Below are positions 10,475 to 21,913 of a stretch of DNA of 64,000 bases, one piece after another. A program made the translations under genes and the position numbers. How positions within the stretch are numbered: position 1 is the first letter of the stretch; every line of letters starts with the position of its first letter. The DNA lies in assembly GCA_947683625.1 (NCBI GenBank), contig CANTUR010000613.1, positions 930,001 through 994,000 on the forward strand, read 5' to 3'. This DNA comes from Mallotus nudiflorus. Its lineage: Eukaryota; Streptophyta; Magnoliopsida; Malpighiales; Euphorbiaceae. The notes beneath the pieces are model-generated. The model saw nothing but the letters and a program-made list of their open reading frames with translations, was not told the DNA's origin and searched no databases.

Positions 10475-10484
10475 CTATATATAT
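10475..10484 (+). promoter_or_regulatory. Probable TATA box of the intact NAC gene
   Basis: CTATATATAT lies about 165 bases before the ATG at 10647 and is followed by a CA-rich leader (about 10504-10522). It is the best TATA candidate upstream of this gene. The position is plausible for a leader of about 130 bases; no transcript data back it. Confidence 0.5.
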
Positions 10485-10646
10485 GGAAGATGTTTGCCTG
10501 GACACAAACACACACACACACTTCTTGTTCTTGCTATTTTAGTCAGCTAGTATTGATCTTTGCACACTAGAGATATATCATCACATTACACTTATCTTCC
10601 TTAATTATATCCTTTCTCATTTCCAAACCAAAAGAGCAAGTGAAAA

Positions 10647-11148
10647 ATGGATACTGGAATTGACTGCGTATTCCACCCATCAGACTCAGAATTGGTCAAT
10701 CATTACCTAAGACAAAAGATGCTTGGCAATGATGATGCGGTCTGGCAAATTCCTGAGATCAATGTCCTCAATTACGAACCCTGGGAGCTACCACGTAAGT
10801 GTATCTATATCTTTGTCTCTAGTCCCTTGTTTTTTAATTAACCGTGTTATCTTGTTTTCATGGGAGCACGAGTAACAGATTGCATTTACATGCAGAGCAA
10901 TCCATAATGGTGGGCAATTCGGATGACCAAGTGTGGTATTTCTTTTGCGCTCCAAATTTTAAGTACTCGAACAGCAGGCGAGTTGACAGGACTACTAAAA
11001 GTGGATATTGGAAAGTTACAGGCAAAGACCGCAAGATTCAGGACATTGCTATTAAGAAGACTCTGGTTTTCTATCAGGGCCGTCCTAATGGAGTCAGAAC
11101 TAACTGGGTCATGCATGAGTACACTCCCACTTTCAACTTCCCAACTCA

Positions 11149-11208
<60 letters not shown>

Positions 11209-11546
11209 TGTGCGTTATCAACTACCTTGTTACGCATTTCAAGATGTCTTTATTGTTGATTCTTGTTTTTGTTTGTGAATTACTTGTTCAGAGGGATTTG
11301 GTTATATGCAAAATAAAGAAAAGGGAGGGTGACGATAGGGATAATGTGCCAAACAATGAAGAAGGTGAATCGAGTACTGCAACAACGGCTTGCCCTGAAT
11401 ATCAAAACCGGGACTACAGCAACTACAATTCAACCTTTGAGGAATCTCAGGTGCAAGCACACGTGCAATCATTCAATGGTTACGACGAGACAGATTACAA
11501 TCTTAACTCTGCACTTCAGTGGCATAACAACAATTACAATTATTAA
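10647..11546 (+). CDS. Intact NAC-domain transcription factor, three exons
   Basis: Coding exons 10647-10794, 10896-11149 and 11292-11546 give 218 codons. The donors are C-GTAAG and G-GTTTA, the acceptors GCAG and TTCAG, and the intron phases are 1 and 0, with no stop. Subdomain A: VFHPSDSELVNHYL (residues about 7-22, lacking the usual LPPG start). B: INVLNYEPWELP. C: VWYFF, RTTKSGYWKVTGKDRK. D: IKKTLVFYQGRPNGVRTNWV, then MHEYT. E: RDLVICKIKKRE at the start of exon 3 (residue 135 on). NAC domains bind DNA as dimers in the nucleus. The C-terminal ~70 residues are acidic and Asn/Tyr-rich, ending YNY, a plausible short activation region; I see no membrane segment. It is short for a NAC protein but complete, and the only unbroken member of the cluster. 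The target genes cannot be told from sequence. Confidence 0.9.
11153..11202. repeat. (TA)n microsatellite in intron 2 of the intact NAC gene
   Basis: About 25 TA units right after the intron 2 donor. In the exon 2 frame the repeat reads as alternating Ile-Tyr with no stop, so an unspliced transcript would stay open to a stop at 11276. Confidence 0.95.
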
Positions 11547-12570
11547 GGCCAAGTAGTGTCTCTCTCTCTCTCTCTGTGGGCAATGTTATGTTAGAATGCT
11601 TTAAAAAATAAATTGCTGTTGTTTGTTGTTCAGTTTGAGAGATGAGGTAGTGAGTTTAGCTTGTGCTTGTTCTTGTTATTGCTTAGTAATATTTGGCAAT
11701 AGCCACTTGTTTCCTAGTATTTGTACCACTTTTTGTCATTGATCTGTATGTGTATGGTTTATAGGCATGGGGATCTACGTGTAAGTAGTTATTAAGTCGC
11801 AATGAAGATATGTTGTTCAAAAGAAATATGGGGATCCCCATGGACCAAAAAAATAACGTTCCCAATACAAGCATTTCTATATATCCAATACACAGTCACA
11901 TAATCATTATATCAAGGAAAAATATACAATTCTGCCCCTGACGTTTAAAAGGACCACTTTTTCCTTGTGGAATAAAAGACTACAACTTTTTTTAAGAAAA
12001 ATAATTATTTAAGATCCCCATTTAATATAAGTTAATTTCAATTAATCAATTATTTTCTCTTCATCTTTATGAGATCAACCGATGCTAATATAAAAAATAT
12101 AGAGCCTACTAAATTTGATGAAAATAAACAATGGCCTATCAAAGTAATCCACTTGAACGATCAATAAATCTCAGACTACTTAACCTTAATAAAAATTCTA
12201 AATTTGTACATTTTTCATATTGTTTGATGCCAAATAATTTTAGAACAAATTTAAATCTGAATTTCTTTATTTAAATAAATTATTTAGATTTAATTATTGT
12301 CCATATTAGTATAATTAGGTCTCACAAAATTTAGTGCATTAGTTTAATTGATAAGAAGCTTAAATAATTAGTGTTTTAAAAATTTGTATATTTGTATTCC
12401 AAAATAAAAAAAGAAAGAGAGCTTATACGGTCTCCCTACAAACATTAGGTATATAAATGCAATTTTGCCCTTATAATAATCCAATTTCAGGTAGCGTCTC
12501 GTCTCCGCTAAGCTTTGGCTGCCAAGAGTTGTTCATAATATATATATATATATATATAAAATAACAGTAA
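11547..12570. other. 3' region of the intact NAC gene and intergenic DNA
   Basis: It contains a (CT)n run at about 11557-11574 in the likely 3' untranslated region, then AT-rich DNA with no recognised gene and a short (TA)n at about 12537-12557. From about 12571 it matches the region ahead of NAC1. Confidence 0.5.
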
Positions 12571-12834
12571 ACTTACCTGACAAGAGGACCTGAAAGGTCT
12601 TCAAGTCAATGCCTCCATTTATCCGTACAAGTACACTAATCAGTAGACACTTCCCTTTTCTTTCTTTTCCAAGTCTGAGGATTTGTTTTTCCTTGAATAA
12701 TGCTGAGTGGCGAACAAATGGATGAAAGAGGGGGATACAGATTCCATCCAACTGATGACGAGCTTGTCGACTATTTCCTAAGACACAAGATTGATGGACG
12801 TGATTTTCTTTGTTGACGATGATATCCATTTTAT

Positions 12835-13308
12835 GGGTTTGTTATAATGGTAGTATTTGAACCATATTTTATTTTTTATCAAATTTTTAATTTTTTTTAA
12901 TCTTTAAAATTTTATTTTTATTTTAATTTAAAATAATTCGAATATATCTAATTAAATTTAAAATACATGATAGTAGAAATAAATATATTAATTATATTAA
13001 CATATTATTAAGCGGTTTAATTAATCTGTGGACTGCATAAAATAAATTTTATTAAAATTTTATTTTATGGGACTACATATAAATTTTATTTTATGAGGCT
13101 AATAAAATGATTAAATTGTTTAATATGATATTTACAAGATAAATATATTAAAAATATGTTTATTTTGATTGTCATGTATATTAAATTTAATAGGATAAAT
13201 TTGAGGTGCTTTCACTTGAAAAAAATATAAAATTTTTGGAATTAAAAAGAAATAAATTAAAATTTTGATATTAAAGTGAAACATGACCAAAAATTATAAT
13301 GACCTTCA
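12835..13308. mobile_element. Small AT-rich insertion in NAC3 exon 1
   Basis: Comparison with NAC1 exon 1 shows 474 extra bases at the codons after DDIHL. The insert is flanked by ATTTTAT at 12828-12834 and 13309-13315, which looks like a 7-base target duplication. It carries no coding sequence. The ends are only weakly similar as inverted repeats (both contain a TTATAAT core), so the class is open: a small non-autonomous DNA transposon or another short element. Confidence 0.6.
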
Positions 13309-13930
13309 ATTTTATTGATATTCGCAATATCGACCCTTGGAAGTTGATCAGTAAAAATTGAATCTTTTAACTCATAAAATCTACTACATTTCTTGATATC
13401 AAGTGAAAAAAAAAATTGTTTGATTGATTGTTTCTGTGTTTGTTTTCAGAATTTGCTCATCAGGTTTCAAATGATCAAGTGTAGTATATCTTTTACAGAA
13501 GGGAGTGCAAAAAAACAAATAAACCTTGCTACAACAGGTAAAAAAAGATTGGTTCTGGACACTGGAAACCCATTGGTGAGGAGTGTCCAGTCAAGGCCAA
13601 ACGCTCCGAGAAGGTGATTGGTATAAAGAGGACTTTGGTTTTCTATGCTCGTGGCTCCCTAAAGAGGTCAGGACTAATTGAGTTATCCATGAGTATGACA
13701 CTAAAAATAGCCCTACTCACCAGGTCTGAGTACTGTGTCCATTTACTTTCATTGAGTTCATCCACCAAATTACTACTGTTGTTGCATTCACCCACCAATT
13801 TTCTACTGTTGTTCCATTTGCTTTTGTAGTCTAAATTTGCTTCTTTTTTTTTTTTTTGGGTGGTTTTTTTGGTGTTAGGGAGGACTTTCATGAGGCATAC
13901 TCATTTTGTGATTCAACTTATGCAAGCCAA

Positions 13931-15480
13931 TTTTTTTTTTAAGTAAAAGATTAGAGTTCAGAAATCATTATAAAGTCCAAGATTTATTAAAAATAAAGAA
14001 AAAAAGTTATATAAAGACAAAGAAAAGAAAAAAGAGGCAAAGCCTACAACAAAAGCTAACAAAACTGAAATGTGAGTCTTCTACTATAAATCACAATAGA
14101 CAGAATCATAAATTGAGCCTATGAGGTTTCTTGGATGCTCTTTTAGCAAGAGACATCTATTGAGGGTCTTGAGATTTCTTTAAAACTTTCTTCTTATGAT
14201 TTGAAACAGTAGCCCAATTGTCATCATGAAGCTCCACTTGGTCTTCTTCTCTGCAAACAGCAGTTGTAATTTCATGTCGGGTCACCCCTGCATCCATATC
14301 ACCAACGGCCTCGAACTGAATAGTTGCATCATTTGATTCCTTATCACCATTATGAAACATCATATCCTTTGTAATCCGAGAAACGTCATGAACCTTTTGA
14401 GCATCATTGATAAATGCATCCACATTAATCTAACCATCAAGTTCATCACTAGCTTTTTCCATTATACCAATATTGGCTGTTGGCAAAATAGCCACTACGT
14501 TTTCAGAATGTTCTTGCATTGAAATTAGGCCTGCTGCGAGGAGAGCAACTTCATCAATGGTGTGTAGTTTTGCAAAAACATTGGTAACTGGAATGGATGG
14601 CTTGGAGGTCAGTGTAGGATTCCAAATATTCTTTATTGCTTCCATAGATTTGAGAGCTTCATTTGTCAAAGGGTGTAGTCTCTGTTTGCAATTAGAGATG
14701 CATGACCTAAGTTAGAGCAAATATTACAAAACCGTGGAAGATTCTCATACTCCACATCCATAAAGAAGCTATTACCTACTCGTTCAACCAATAAATTTTC
14801 AGGCAAAGGATTGCAGAAATCAATATCAATCAGGATTCGTGCATAATGCCCAAATTCACCATTGATTATGGCATTATTTATTTTTAAATGAGCACCTATC
14901 CCTTTTGAAATTGATGCCAAAATTTTGGGATGCTAGTATTCCCAAGGCAGATTGTATAACCTCACCCAAATCTGTGCGTTGGTTGATTTTTTATTAGTTG
15001 GATCAAAATTAGGTGTCCAGGGTTGTTACCGAAGGAGCCCAAGTTTTAAAGCTATGGCTCCTCTTCCCCAAATTGAGTTTTTTTCCTCTGTTGAATTCAA
15101 TATAACATGATAATAGCCACGACCAAGAGAAATCAATTTTCAAGGTTTAAAGAGACCCCAAATTGAAGTAAGCTTTTGTTTTAAATCAACAAGCTTCCAT
15201 GGAGAATCACCTTTAGCTAAGACAATACGAGTAATCAAAGCATTCTGGCATAACAGCAAACGTTGCTCATATAATTGTTTATTAATTGGAATGGTGATGT
15301 AACCTCCTTTATTAGAGGCAGGACAATCTTCTGAAGAAAATGATGATTCGATGACAGTAGCATTGTAGGAATGTTTTTCCTATGGTGCAGTGTCTGTTGC
15401 TTTAACAGAAGGTAGCTTAAAGACATCGCCATGGCTGAGATAATCCATGAAGGAAGAAGAAGGCAACCTGATGCCGACAC
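13931..15480 (-). mobile_element. LINE-type ORF1 fragment in NAC3 intron 2
   Basis: On the minus strand, reading from about 15480 leftward: LPSSSFMDYLSHGDVFKLPS, then INKQLYEQRLLLCQNALI, GDSPWKLVDLKQKL and LISLGRGYYHV, typical of the DUF4283 domain. Next come IWVRLYNLPWEY, ILASISKGIGAHLKI, GHYARILIDID and a zinc knuckle-like segment (YENLPRFCNICSNLGHA). The tail WATVSNHKKKVLKK ends at a TGA near 14160. At 13931-13940 a T run corresponds to a poly-A tail on the minus strand. Plant LINE ORF1 proteins bind RNA. There is no endonuclease or reverse transcriptase part, and several stops and shifts are present. The right end is uncertain by tens of bases. Confidence 0.75.
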
Positions 15481-15541
15481 CCTATCTTTTTTTCCACAAT
15501 CTTCTATGCCTATTAAATATATGAGATTTTCTTAGGAAAAT

Positions 15542-16016
15542 TGATGCGGGCATAGAAGAGTAAGCCTTTTAATTTATGGAAAAATTTGACAATTTATGGT
15601 AGTGGTATTTTCATAATTTTTTGCAAGTTACAAGTATCGGATTTGAGTGACTCAAAAGCTTATTTCATATGAAAATAAGCAATGATTCAAAGTTACTAGC
15701 TTTGCTTGTGAAGTCCATCACTTTTCGGGCAAATTCCTTCATTTAGGCCCTTAAACAGGAAATTTTGTATTTTTCCTATTTTAGGATTTTATTTTCCTAT
15801 TTCGTTTGGGTTTGTTTTAGGATTTACTATTTAAAATCTTTATTATCATTGTTGGAAGATAGTTTTTGATGATTATTGAATTCTTTTCTAATTTCCAAAA
15901 TTTTATGAAAATTTTTATGCCTATAGCCTAGTTTGGCTATAGAAGATTGATAATTGGAAGTCGTGTGTGATTTAACAATTGTCGATTCTTACTATACCAC
16001 CCTTTTCCCTATGTCA
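15542..16016 (+). repeat. 5' LTR of element A
   Basis: Begins TGATGCGGGCATAG, ends CTATGTCA. It aligns end to end with 47384-47859, for example the shared CCTATAGCCTAGTTTGG block and the run up to AACAATTGTC. Confidence 0.85.
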
Positions 16017-16018
16017 AT

Positions 16019-16032
16019 TAGTATCAAAGCTG
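16019..16032 (+). other. Primer binding site of element A, degraded
   Basis: TAGTATCAAAGCTG matches TGGTATCAGAGC (initiator methionine tRNA) with two transitions, three bases after the LTR. Confidence 0.7.
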
Positions 16033-16048
16033 TGCTCCTCGGACAGGA

Positions 16049-16347
16049 TGTCTCATAGAAGACAACAATAGTAACCACAATAACAATGTATAGAAGAGGT
16101 ATATGAGCGTGATGATTTGCATCATTTAGAGCAATAAATGGAACAAATGATGGATCAATGGATTGACAGCCTCATGGAACAACTCATGGTGAGGATGGGG
16201 AGTTGTTAGTCAATTAAAATAGGGAGCAGCTGAATCAAGATCAGAGACAGATCCCTAATGTTGATGACTAGAGGAATCCTTTCGCTAAAGGAAACAATGA
16301 CGAAGATGACGATGGTGATGGTTATTATGATGTTCCTCGTAGACATC
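16049..16347 (+). pseudogene. Element A gag, 5' part
   Basis: The frame starting MSHRRQQ continues with several TAG/TAA codons and ends in DVPRRH at 16347, where element B enters. The remaining gag lies at 43314-44181. Confidence 0.6.
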
Positions 16348-18405
16348 TGTAAGCACCCAATTTCGCGATGCAATTGTGCATAGTGTGTCGAAAGCCTCTA
16401 TGACTAAAAATTAATCAAGAAACTGATCTTTAGCGTTGAAATTTAAGATTTCAAGGACTAAATTGTAATGTCTTTTGGACTAATTGCAAAATCGTGATTT
16501 TAGAAGTGTTTTTTTAATTTTTTTTTCTTTTTTGGGCTGCATAAGCAAAATGCCAGTTAGCATTTAGCTAATGCCAACCAACATTTAGTCGGCATTTGCC
16601 CAATGCCAATTGGCATTAGGCAAATGCTAATTGGCATTAGGCAAATGCCAACCGACAATGCTTAATACTGATAAGCATTACGTAATATTTTTAATTTTTC
16701 AGTATATTCGATCATTTTTTAGTATTTCTCTGTTCACTGATTGGTTGAAAATTAATTTTGAATATTTTCTTAAAAGATAATTATGGTTTTACGTGTTCAA
16801 AACACGCAAAAATTTTTGAAAATTGAGAGATAGCGTTAGTTCCTAGAATGAAGGAAATCCATTCATAGGTCTCTACTTTAAAAAGCCAGAGACTGCGTGA
16901 GTGAGGTCCGGCTCCTGACTGCATAGAAATCCTAAAAATCACAAAAAAAAAAAAGTTTTCTTCACTATACAAAAATCAATAAAAGATCCATGGGGCCATC
17001 TAACAACATATGCACAACGTCTCATTCCCATTTTCTCTTATCTTTTCATTTTCTTTTTAATTTAATTTGCTTTAATTATTATTTGATTTCCTTTTTAATT
17101 TAATTTCCTTTAATTATTACTTTATTATTTTACTCACTTGGCTAATGTGATTTCTGTGTTTTTTTTTTGTGTTTTCCTTTTGTAATACAATTGGGGATTG
17201 ATGAGGTCACTGCCAGATATCCAGAAATCAAATAGAAGATCTATGAAATGACATGGATTATAAATTGTGATTAGATTTTAGGGTTTGATGTTTATGTGTT
17301 TATTATTATTATTTTTATGTTTTGTGTGTTAATTAATTTGGGTATGTAGTTAATTTTAATTTCCAGTATGTAGAATATTGTAATAACCCTAGTAGTGGGA
17401 ATAGTAAAATTTTACTTTTCTGCTTTTAAAATGAATTAGTAATTAGGGTTTTACTTGGTAAAAATCAATTAAAATCAATGATGGTTGTAGATTAATTTAG
17501 GGTTGCATGTAAATTGACTTAAACTTTTAGAAAATCACTAAAAGGTATATTTGATATATTTTTGGTGTTATATATGTTTTGGGCTTTTTTTTTTTTAATG
17601 TTTTTATCCTTTTGGGCCCCAAGTCCATGTTAGGTCTAAACCCACTTAAAAAATAGGCTTAAAAAATGGTTTATGTTAATTAATTAAAATCAATTTAGGT
17701 CCATTAGGTTAATTTAGACTTAGGCTCATTTTTTACTAAAATTAATTTAGACTTAGCTCAGTCCATTTAATTTCATTTCCTTTAAAATAAATAGACTTAG
17801 GCCCACATTTCACTTAAAATAAAATCAAGTTAGACTAGGCCCACTTATAAAATCCAATTTCTTTAAAACTTATAGATTTAGGCCCACCTTTAGATAATTA
17901 AAATCAATAGACTTAAGCTCACTAACTAATAATAATGTAGGTCCACCTTTAGTTCATTTTCATTTGTAAACAAAAATTGTAAATCTAGCTAACTTTCAAT
18001 AAAATTAATCTAGTTTAGACTTAAGGATGATGTGCTTGAATGCATTTTTTTTTATGTGTGATTTTATTGACTAGATGCCTTAGGGTTAGATGGAAGTTCA
18101 AATAGGGTTTAATAAAATTGCATGTAACTAGAGAATGAAGTAATAATTTATAAAGTAATTCTAAATGAACACGAGACTAAGAGAAGTTAGTATTCCATTC
18201 CCAGAATCTCCTATTTGTGGTGCTAAGTTTCTTTTAGATAATCGAGTACCACTTTTCAATTTGTCCTAGTTATTACCCTAGAAGGCGACTCCTCATCTCC
18301 ATGCCATGTCTTTGTGACAATGGTTAGTGTGTTCTCTAGGGCCTTGAGCCCAAACAATGTCGCGATTGCTAAAATCTTAGACGTGCCTAAACCCTACCGC
18401 CTATA
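16348..18405 (+). repeat. 5' LTR of element B
   Basis: Begins TGTAAGCACCCAATTTCG and ends CCGCCTATA. It contains a cluster of ATGCCAATTGGCAT-type palindromic repeats at about 16549-16680 and several AGGCCCA-rich blocks at 17620-17960. The partner LTR is 41278-43313. Confidence 0.85.
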
Positions 18406-18424
18406 GTGGTGATTGCACTGGGGA
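18406..18424 (+). other. Primer binding site of element B
   Basis: GTGGTGATTGCACTGGGGA directly follows the LTR. The same position in element C (25446-25464) reads GTGGTAACTCCACTAGGGA. Both are close to the TGGCGACTCC...GGGGA primer sites typical of Tat elements. I do not assign the tRNA. Confidence 0.7.
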
Positions 18425-19340
18425 TAAGAGATACTAATTCTACTTGTGTTCTTTAGAATTTTTTTATTGATTATTATTTCATTCTTGCATTCATTCTGCA
18501 TGTCCCTATTAAACTAATGGCATTGGTTTATGATTCCATGATTCCACTAGCTTCATGGAGTTGTAAATTGGCTAACCATCACTCTTAGCCTTAACTCGGT
18601 TCAAGAGAGATTAACGAGCTCATATGACTAGAGACTGTAACCTAAGTCCTAAAGGGGGGGGGGGTAATCTTCTATCGAGTTGGTAAAGGATACTGGGCCC
18701 CTCTAACCTTGGCTTGTAACTCAACGTCCACAATCGAGGGCATCTTACTAAGGCAACCTTGACCTTTTCACTAGACTCCAACCATATATAATGGCTTAGT
18801 TACTTCCCCTAAGATCTACCTAAATTGCTTGTATGATTTTTTCCATGAGGTATTTATTTCTATAAAAGCCCAGGACCATACTTTTGAAGCCCCTTGGGGT
18901 AATAAAGATTGGGCTAGACCTTTATACCTAAAAATGTTATTTTTATGCTTTACTGCTTTAAGAGAGATTTGGCATGCTCATCGGTCCCTAATATCCCCCA
19001 TTGATATTAAGACCAAGAGAAAAAATTCTAGGATAAGAGACTCACCATTGAACATTTGTGTGGGAGGAATAAATTTGGAAGGATGTATGTTGTACACTTG
19101 ATTGATACTTGTTACTTGCTACTTGTTGTATAACACGTGCATCATGCATACATGCATTCCATACACCTTATTGACACCTTGTTTTACAACCATCATAGAT
19201 TCATCTGGGTCTTCTCGTATTTAGGGATAAAAAGGTGGTTGATTAATCATAATAGATCTAAGCCCTAAGTTAATAGCTCAAGAGATTCTTTAAAAACTGG
19301 AGAAGAGTCTTATCAAATCGCTGTACTTAAAAGCTGAACT
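18425..19340 (+). other. Leader of element B
   Basis: Untranslated leader between primer site and gag, with a G run at 18652-18664. A 90-codon open frame at 18829-19101 shows no recognisable domain and I do not count it as a gene. The homologous leader in element C is 25465-26280. Confidence 0.5.
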
Positions 19341-19349
19341 GACTCAGAA

Positions 19350-20860
19350 TGAATAGATAGAAATGGAATAACAACTAAAGATATGGACCTTAGAGGACAT
19401 TAAGGGAGCTTTGATGGATGACATGAGAGCTATGATTCAAGATGAATTGAGGCAAGCTTTGGCCGGACAAGTGTAACCTGCTATCATACCTCCACCTACT
19501 GTTGCTGTTGAACAACCACCTACTGTAGGAGCTTCGCCTATTGTTGTAGTTCCTCCACTTATTGTTAGCACTCCACCTATTGTTACTAATGCTGGGGAGC
19601 AACATATTGCTAGAAACATACCTGCTACTGATGTGAGACTTGAGGACATAGAGAACTATATAGTAAAAAAGCGAAGAGGGAGTCACTTGAACTAGTCCAA
19701 GATCATGAGTCCAAACAGATGCAAGCACTAACTCAGAAAATGACTAAAATGGAAGAGCTAATTAAAGGATAAAGAATGGGGTACTCATTCAACTTTGATG
19801 ACATGCTACAAATGGAGGGAGATAAACTACCTAAAAAATTCAAGATGCCACAATTACAAAAATTTGATGGGAGATGAGATATGAGGATTCATCTCAACTA
19901 GTACACAATAACCATGAGCACTACTAAAGCACCATTAGAAGTGATCACTAGGTTATTTATACTATTTTTAGAGTGAATGACTATAAACTAGTATCACGTG
20001 CTGGAAAAATCTATAAGAACTTACTGGAAAGAATTATGTACTGCCTTTTTAAAATAGTATGACTATAACACTAGATTGGAAGTGTCTATCAGAGACTTAG
20101 AACTGACAAAGCAAAAACCCAATGAATCCTTCTCTGATTTCCTTATTGGGTTCATGAACAAGGCAGGAGTGATGAAGAATAAGCTGGCTGAGAAGGATTA
20201 GGTTAGGATGTTAGTCCATAATGTATCACCTAATTTGGTCGAGAGATTGTAGATAATGAACCCCAAAACTTTCATAGAATTGTATGATGATGGTTTGTAA
20301 ATCAAAGAGATTGAGAGTGAGGAAAAGAGAAATGCTAGAAGCATAGGAACCCAAAACTACTAAATTGGGGGCACACAACAAGGAAGTAGTAGTCAAACTG
20401 TGGAGGTACGCACAGTCCAACAACCCTAAAAATTCTCTAACTTCAACCAACCACCCTCTAAAGTCCTAGAACGACTAATCCAATAAGGCCTACTTCGACC
20501 CTTAACCTTTTCTAAGCCACTAAACCTAAATGTCCTTGGTTTTGACCCTAACAGTTATTATAAATTCCATCAAGTTATTGGAAATTCCACAGACAACTAT
20601 ATCTACCTAAAACATGAGATCCAAAAACTGATAGATTCCAAAAAAATCACATACCCTGAAAAGTCCAACTCTAATCCAAACACCAAAAATAACCCTTTCC
20701 CAGACTACCAAAATGTTCCACCAACAGCCATAATGATGATCAATTCAAGGGTTAGCGAAGAAGAAGTGCTAAACTCCTTTGAAAACCTAAACCTTACATC
20801 CAATGAAGAATCCCTTGGACAGCCACAGAGAGGAGTGGAGGATTTACTGGGCTAGCCCTC
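19350..20860 (+). pseudogene. Element B gag
   Basis: Frame reading WTLEDIKGALMDDMRAM, DELRQALAG, a Pro/Thr-rich linker, FKMPQLQKFDG, STTKAPLEVITRLF, YDYNTRLEVSIRDLEL, SFSDFLIGFMNKAG and a degraded C-terminal part (KFHQVIGNSTD, LKHEIQKLIDS). These are hallmarks of Tat-type gag. Several TAG/TAA codons interrupt it. An open linker of 106 codons (21019-21339) follows. Confidence 0.75.
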
Positions 20861-21392
20861 AGGTAAGTTTTGATTATAAGGTTTTTAACTCAAAACCACC
20901 CTCTGCTGATATCCCCATTGAATCAATTGAGCCCTCAAGTTGGAGTGATGAGTTTGATGATAAGCAAATAGAAGAATAAAAAAGTCCTGAGTAGCCACCC
21001 AGAGGAGTTAAAGATCTATTGGAACAACCTTCGGGCAAGTTTGATTATAGAGTATTTTACTCTAAGCCTGCTTTAGCTAATATACCCATCAAAGAAATTC
21101 TACTGAACCAGCACTTAGGCAAGTTCAATGCGGGAGAGTTAAAAGGGAAAGAAACATGCATAATGGAAGTGTGGAAAGATGGGAAAAGAGATCGAATCAT
21201 TAGAGTTGTTGACATTTGGTATGACTCTGATGAAGAAAACTCTAGTGGTCTTGATGTGTGGAGTGATGATCCTAAGGTGAATCATGTCACTAGGAGTGGG
21301 AAGAATTATAAAAAGAGAAAGATCAGAAAGAGGATCTAATTCTATAACAGTTAAATAAGGCTAAGGCAAATTTCAGCATTTGGGAACTATTA

Positions 21393-21890
21393 ATGCATTT
21401 AGGCAGCCATAGAAGAGCACTTGTCAAAGCTCTGTTAAACGTGAACATTGAAACAACTGCCACACCTGAGGTTATGGTAGTAAAGGTTATAGAAAAGAAA
21501 CATGGGTTGATAACATTCTTAGATGATGACCTGCCTTTAGAAGGAAGAAACCATAATAAAACATTGTTTATCCCAGCTGGGGTGAGGGGAAAGAGAATCA
21601 ATTTTGCTATGGTTAATGATGGTTCTACTATTAATGTGTCCTTTTGAAAATCCTACCTAACATAGGTTTGAAAGTTGAAGGCTTAATAGGTTCAAACCTC
21701 ATAATCAAAGCTTATGATGATAACACTAAGAATGTGGAGGGGACATTCCAAGCTCTAGTTAAAATAAGACCTATGGAATCAACTATTGAGTTTACTGTGC
21801 TAGATATTCCAGTCACTTATACCTTGTTATTAGGAAGGCCATGGTTCCATGATTTAGGAGGGGTACCCTTAATTGTGCATTAAAAGATAA
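21393..21890 (+). pseudogene. Element B protease region
   Basis: After FIPAGVRGKRINFAMVNDGS comes a frameshift and then SNLIIKAYDDNTKNVEG, IEFTVLDIPVTYTLLLGRPW and FHDLGGVPLIVH, the conserved C-terminal half of Tat protease. The aspartic active site region is NDGSTINV, with Asp-Gly-Ser. A stop follows at 21881. Confidence 0.7.
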
Positions 21891-21913
21891 AATTCCCTTA
21901 TGAATGAGAGGTT

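Noticed and set aside
14473..14715. + strand frame of 80 codons
   Set aside because: Shadow of the LINE ORF1-like coding on the minus strand.
13920..15490. Target repeat around the LINE fragment
   Set aside because: Only short matches such as TATGC are seen on the two sides, too little to call a duplication.
18829..19101. 90-codon frame in the leader of element B
   Set aside because: The matching leader in element C does not keep it open, and no domain is visible.
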